DNA from: Canna indica
Lineage: Eukaryota; Streptophyta; Magnoliopsida; Zingiberales; Cannaceae
DNA length: 64,000 nt
NCBI GenBank assembly: GCA_034359265.1
Contig: CP136895.1
Span: 47,510,001-47,574,000, forward strand
Direction: 5' to 3'
Part shown: one piece after another, positions 58,949 to 64,000 of the stretch
Layout: every line of letters begins with the position of its first letter
Numbering within the stretch: position 1 is the stretch's first letter
Made by a program: the position numbers and the translations under genes
The notes under the pieces: model-generated
Told to the model about the DNA's origin: nothing
Seen by the model: the letters and a program-made list of their open reading frames with translations, nothing else
Databases searched by the model: none

Positions 58949-59220
58949 TCCTCTGTTGCTTCCCAAATCGCTCCAATCGTCGTATCATACCTTAGTGTTA
59001 CCGCCCCATTCTCCGAACAAGTTCTTTAAAGCTCCTAACCCCATAGGTAAGCTCCTCAATGTAACTTTGACGGTTTGCCCTAATTTTTCAAATCCAAGTG
59101 GTATAAATTCCAACTTTTATGAACTGTTTCCTTAGTTTTTATTTATTATCTTTAATTGTTACACATTACATATTTTGTTGTTTACTGTTTAAGAATAGCT
59201 CATCTAATTTCAATGCAATT

Positions 59221-59830
59221 CCATACTTCTGCAAAAGTATGGAATACTGTTTTATTGAATACTATTTGATTATATTTGAGTCATTTATGAGCTTGTGCCC
59301 TAATTTCAAATTTTCAAGATTTATAGAAATTAAATAGTATGATTTTAATATGATTTCATACTTTTGCAAAAGTATGGATTTGTCAATAATTAGGGTAATA
59401 TTACATTAATTAGCTTTATATAGACTTATATATGCATGTATATATTGATTCATATTTTGAATGAAATCTAGTTTTTTTTTATATTAGTTATAGACTTTTA
59501 AAGAAGTATGATATACTATTTTATTGAGTACTATTTGGTTTTATTTGAGTCCAAGTACTATTTGGTTTTATTTGAGTCCAAGTACTATTTGATTTTATAT
59601 GACCCTATTACAAGCATATATGTTGATAAACTTATGAAATAGTATAATGTAAATGCAATTCCATACTTTTTGCGAAAGTATGGAATTGCCATAAATTAGG
59701 GTAATATTCATTAATTAGCTTAATGTTGACTTCTATATACCGGTTATTGGCAAATTTATTGAAATACTTTTGAAATATTATAAATTTAGTTCCTTTCCAC
59801 ACTTATGGAAAAGTATGGAATTGTCATATA
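59221..59830. repeat. Degenerate ~135-base units with palindromic CATACTTTTGCAAAAGTATG core
   Basis: The cores start at 59221, 59356, 59661 and 59797; two of the gaps are 135 and 136. GTATGGAATTG and AATTAGGGTAATATT recur after the cores. A 27-bp tandem (ACTATTTGGTTTTATTTGAG, three copies) lies at 59527-59600. The core resembles the satellite at 62290 onward. Confidence 0.65.
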
Positions 59831-59957
59831 TGGGTCATAAATTAGTCTAATATTGAAACATTCGGACTTATATAGACTTCTATATGTCATTGATCCAATG
59901 ATTCATTTATTTTCAATGAAATGTGGTGCTTAGTTTTTTTAGAATTACATTTGGAAA

Positions 59958-62268
59958 ATGAGGACCCGACACAGCACTCGCAAGGTTAGCTTTGCAGGTA
60001 TGTATCTGTTGTTTTCTTTGTTTATTAATGATTAGATCTTATCTTATTTTTTAAACAACAAACTACTTATGTTGCAGACCCAATTGAGGATAGAAGTCAG
60101 CAAACTCCAAATCAACAAGATGAAGGTTGTGGAACAGAGTTAGCAGAACCCTCTTATGCACCACCCTCAAGAGTGGTAAAAGGACATGGACATGTCCTTC
60201 AATGGACTTGCTATGTAGACAAATTCAGAAGGTTCCTCCGACTAGGTTCAAAGCACAATTGGGGCAACTTGCAAAGCATTCACATAAGTGCACAAGAGAA
60301 AGCTCTGATACAAACCACCCCTTTTGGAATATTCCTGGACATAGGAGAATTCCCGATGTCTAGGGATTTTCTTCTCTTAATTATGAAGCAGTGGGTGAAA
60401 GACCTAGTTTTTAACTTTAAAGGAAAGGAGGTGACGTTTTCAGAATCTGACGTGGCTCTCCTCTTAGGCCTGCCTAATCATGGAGAAATAATTCTAACTC
60501 CAGAGGCAAGTGAAGCCACTTGCGAGGGCTATACGAAGGTCAATTTTTTTCTGGATGGAGCAACACCTAGTAGGACACAAATTGAAGACCTAATGATTCA
60601 AGTGTATGGCTCCAACAATCCTCAAGATATAGAGGATTTTTGTTGTTTGTATATTCTATATGTATTTTCCTATATATTATTTTATACTCCCGGATATCGT
60701 GTATCAGGTTATTTGTTGGGTTATGTAGATAACCTGAATGACATTAGTATGTACAATTGGTCCAATTATATATATTCATTCGTAGCTGGACAAATCCCCT
60801 TCATTGGGAAAAGAATCAGATTAGTAGTTGAACAACAGCAAGCTACCCAGCTGCCACCTACATGCGTGGTTGTGTTATTCTTTTGCTGGTCAGTATGATA
60901 TTTTTTATGTTAATATTTTGTTTTATATTTTTAATAACCTATTTTATGGATTATATTTTCTTTGACAGGGTTGGTTTTTTGGACATATTCCCATTTTGGT
61001 TCCCAGAGTCATACCAAATAAGCCCAGATTATGGAAATGAGTTATTATAAACTGGCAAACAAGGACCCTCGAGTCCAAATGGGAGGTTGTGACCCATTTT
61101 GAAGTTGTTGAAAATCTTATTCCTTCAGCCGAAGAACAACTTTTATTTCGGCCACGCATTAGGGTATGAAGTTACATATTGAAGTTACATATCTATTCTA
61201 GTTCAATAGTATTTTCTCTAATTCCATACTTTCACCAAACTATGAAATGACTTTTTATTATGTAATTTTTTTTAGATGGCCGAATATTTGTTGATTGATT
61301 TTGTAACGGAATACTGCCAAGAACACATAAATAGATATTTATGAAGGGAAATGAAGGAAAAAATCAGGTTGAAGAAGAGATCTACTGTTGATGCATGCCC
61401 TCTCACCCCAGCATTGTATATAGGACTATTGTTAGGAAGGAATCAATTCAAAAGAATAAATATAATCTGAGGGAAAGGAGGGGAACCCCCCTGTGGTAGA
61501 AAATAAATGGCAAAAAAGCCAAAAAATTTCAGAAGAAGGTTGAAGAAATTGTTGTCCCAAGCCCGGAACCAACCAAAGTTGTTGTTGCAACCCCGGAACC
61601 AATCAAAGTTGTTGTTGCAAGCCCGAAACCAACCATCATTACTATTGCAAGCTCGGAGCCAAGAAAAAGAAAGAAAAAAGATGTTGCAAAGAGATACACT
61701 AAGAGGTTCAAACAAGAGACAAAAGATACCACATCAATTTTTCCATTGAATTTTAGTCTGGATGATGAAGATGAGAAGAAAAAAGATGAGAAAACTAAAG
61801 TTATTAAAAAACATGCAGCCGCAAAAGGAAAAATTCTTCGAAAGGTAAGAAATGACAATAACTCTCTTCTTATTTTCGGTGCAGATAAGAAATGAATTCA
61901 AAGATGCGGAGGAGGACATTGCCAATTTACTTCTAACTTTGAATAAATTAGAGTGAGTGTTATTACAATTTAAATTGTTATTGCGGGACAATAATTGTAT
62001 TTATGAGTGAATACATTAGAAATTAGAGTGAGTATGTTGGAATGGTGTAGTAGATTGAATACTTATTAGTATTTTTTATTTGATTAGGTTGAGCAATGAT
62101 TATATTTGGAGATGTGGGCACTACTTTTTAAAGTTGGAATGTTTATGGAATATACTAGACTTCGATGTGCTCATAGACGACGACACGATTGATGGCTATG
62201 CGTCAATCTTATTAAGGAATGCTTGTAGTAGCCCAACTAATCATATTTATTTAGGCACAATTTTTGAG
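59958..62268 (+). pseudogene. Plant-mobile-domain-like / Ulp1 (C48)-type gene, N-terminal exons, decayed
   Basis: Exons I can chain with consistent phase: 59958-59997, 60078-60892, 60969-61163, 61276-about 61467, about 61500-61844, 61885-61952, 62088-62268. The start is MRTRHSTRKVSFADP. Exon 2 has FGIFLDIGEFPMSRDFLL and VTFSESDVALLLGLPNHGE, typical of the plant mobile domain or DUF1985 region that precedes Ulp1 proteases. Exon 5 holds a Pro/Glu decapeptide repeat (30-base units, 61555-61665) and a basic patch (PRKRKKKDVAKRYTKR). The last exon, with DVLIDDDTIDGYASILLR, resembles the entry of the Ulp1 catalytic domain. The His, Asp and Cys residues would lie beyond the window. TGA stops at 61038, 61345 and 61468 and a TAG at 61497 indicate decay. 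Such genes are often carried by MULE or CACTA elements. Confidence 0.62.
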
Positions 62269-62289
62269 GTAAATTTATTATTTATTTTG

Positions 62290-64000
62290 CAAAATTTTGA
62301 AATTTCAGAGTTTTCTCAAAGTATGGAATAATTACTTTTGCACTTCCAGAGTATGGAAGTTGGGTTTTTCTGTGTATTAATTAATAGCATTCTATAGTTT
62401 TGATAAAGTATGGAATTTGATTAATGGTATATTACTTGGAATTCTAGAGTTTTCTCAAAGTATGGAATTATTACTTTTGCACTTCCAGAGTATGGAAGTT
62501 GGGTTTTCTGTGTATTAATGACATTCTATAGTTTTGATAAAGTATAAAATTTGGTTAATGGTTTATTTCTTGGAATTCTAGAGTTTTGACAAAGTATGGA
62601 ATCATTACTTTTGCACTTTCAGAGTATGGAAGTTGGGTTTTTTTGTGTATTAATGGCATTCTATAGTTTTGATAAAGTGTGGAATTTGGTTAATGGATTA
62701 TTTCTTAAAATTCTAGAGTTTTCTCAAAGTATGAAATAATTACTATTGCACTTCCAGAGTATGGAAGTTGGGTTTTTCTGTGTATTAATGACATTCTATA
62801 GTTTTGATAAAGTATAGAATTTCGTTAAAGATTTATTTCTTGGAATTCTAGAGTTTTGACAAAGTATGAAATCATTACTTTTGTACTTCCAAAGTATGGA
62901 AGTTGGGTTTTTCTGTGTATTAATGGCATTCTATAGTTTTCATAAAATGTGGAATTTGGTTAATGGATTAATTCTTGAAATTCTAGAGTTTTCTCAAAGT
63001 ATGGAATCATTACTTTTGAACTTCCAAAGTATGAAAGTTGGGTTTTTTTGTGTATTAATGACATTCTATAGTTTTGATAAAGTGTGGAATTTGGTTAATG
63101 GTTTATTTCATGGAATTCTAGAGTTTTGACAAAGTATGGAATCATTACTTTTGCACTACTAGAGTATGGAAGTTGGGTTTTTTTTTGTATTAATGGCATT
63201 CTATAGTTTTGATAAAGTGTGGAATTTGGTTAATGGTTTATTTATTGAAATTTTAGAGTTTTGACAAAGTATGGAATCATTACTATTGCACTTTCAGAGT
63301 ATAGAAGTTGTGTTTTTCTGTGTATTAATGGCATTCTATAGTTTTGATAAAGTGTGGAATTTGGTTAATGCATTATTTCTTGAAATTCTAGAGTTTTCTC
63401 AAAGTATGGAATCATTACTTTTGCACTTCCAGAGTATGGAACTTGGGTTTTTTTGTGTATTAATGACATTCTATAGTTTTGATAAAGTGTGGAATTTGGT
63501 TAAAAGTTTATTTCTTGGAATTCTAGAGTTTTGACAAAGTATGGAATCATTACTTTTGCATTACCAGAGTATGGAAGTTGGGTTTTTTTTTGTATTAATG
63601 GCATTATATAGTTTTGATAAAGTGTGGAATTTTGTTAATGGTTTATTTCTTGAAATTCTAGAGTTTTGACAAAGTATGAATCATTACTTTTGCACTTCTA
63701 AATTTTGGAAGTTGGGTTTTTCTGTGTATTAATGACATTCTATAGTTTTGATAAAGTATAGAATTTGGTTAATGGTTTGTTTCTTGGAATTCTACAGTTT
63801 TAACAAAGTATGGAATCATTACTTTTGCACTTCCAGAGTATGGAAGTTGGGTTTTTCAGTGTATTAATGACATTCTATAGTTTTGATAAAGTGTGGAATT
63901 TGGTTAATGGATTATTTCTTAAAATTCTAGAGTTTTCTGGAATCATTACTTTTGCACTTCGAGAGTATGGAAGTTGGGGTTTTTTGTGTATTAATGACAT
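62290..64000 (+). repeat. 135-bp tandem satellite, at least 12 copies, open at window end
   Basis: The repeat TCTATAGTTTTGATAAAGT recurs at 62391, 62525, 62660, 62795, 62930, 63065, 63200, 63335, 63470, 63605, 63739 and 63874, so the period is 134-135. Other parts of the monomer are AAAGTATGGAATCATTAC and GTATGGAAGTTGGG. Monomers fall into two types (TTCTC/GACATT and TTGAC/GGCATT) that partly alternate. The array starts about 20 bases after a good splice donor (62269). ORFs at 62866-63129 and 63271-63534 are by-products of the repeat. Confidence 0.95.

Noticed and set aside
58685..58988. Three overlapping minus-strand ORFs with CENTGSRF-like repeats
   Set aside because: Produced by a 46-bp tandem repeat read in three frames.
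62866..63534. Two 87-codon ORFs with near-identical translations (SFHKMWNLVNGL / YSFDKVWNLVN)
   Set aside because: They are readings of the 135-bp satellite, whose period is divisible by three; no start context or independent support.
62290..64000. CRISPR-like repeat array
   Set aside because: Monomers are contiguous with no unique spacers, and the setting is a plant nuclear genome.

Overview
This window is nuclear DNA of a flowering plant with a repeat-rich genome. It holds Ty1/copia and Ty3/gypsy LTR retrotransposons of plant lineages, two related CACTA (En/Spm) transposons, plant-type solo LTRs, a decayed Ulp1-like gene with spliceosomal introns, and a 135-bp satellite. I see no intact housekeeping gene and nothing prokaryotic. 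I cannot name the species.

The layout is best read as insertions within insertions, several dated relative to each other by target-site duplications (TSDs). (1) 1-31825: an old CACTA element (CACTA-2, minus strand, right terminus 31825) is the container. Copia A (3' LTR 4818-6179) broke it on the left, and gypsy GA1 (LTR 1317-3852) sits in copia A. Copia B (8118-30619, TSD GATTA) broke CACTA-2 again. In copia B lie a gypsy LTR (GA2, 8975-10736), then gypsy GA3 (10737-26298), and in GA3's pol gene the best preserved element, CACTA-1 (13629-20520, TSD GGC). (2) 31887-47084: copia D (TSD CAAAG) contains a gypsy B relic, itself split by a solo copia LTR (33639-35261, TSD GTGGC). Copia D also contains complete copia C (37831-46121), which carries an 865-bp insert with an 8-bp TSD. 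(3) 47085-58469: older sequence with two copies of a ~600-bp repeat carrying a tRNA-Asp-like sequence, a decayed zinc-knuckle/DUF4283-like ORF hit by two solo LTRs, a Tat-like gypsy chimera, and half of copia E. (4) 58470-64000: a decayed multi-exon gene of the plant-mobile-domain/Ulp1 type, followed at an intron position by a 135-bp tandem satellite that runs off the window.

Nearly all coding sequence is broken by nonsense changes, frameshifts or deletions. The exceptions are the five-exon Transposase_24 (TNPA-like) gene of CACTA-1, which can be read in full across coherent splice sites, and the 521-codon gag frame of copia B. The copia families share one promoter layout: arrays of GGTCGACC-type palindromes just upstream of a TATA box in the LTR. 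Both CACTA copies share a ~250-bp palindrome just upstream of the transposase start. The most distinctive signal is the satellite: type A and type B monomers partly alternate, and degenerate copies of its palindromic core lie upstream of the Ulp1-like gene at the same ~135-base spacing.
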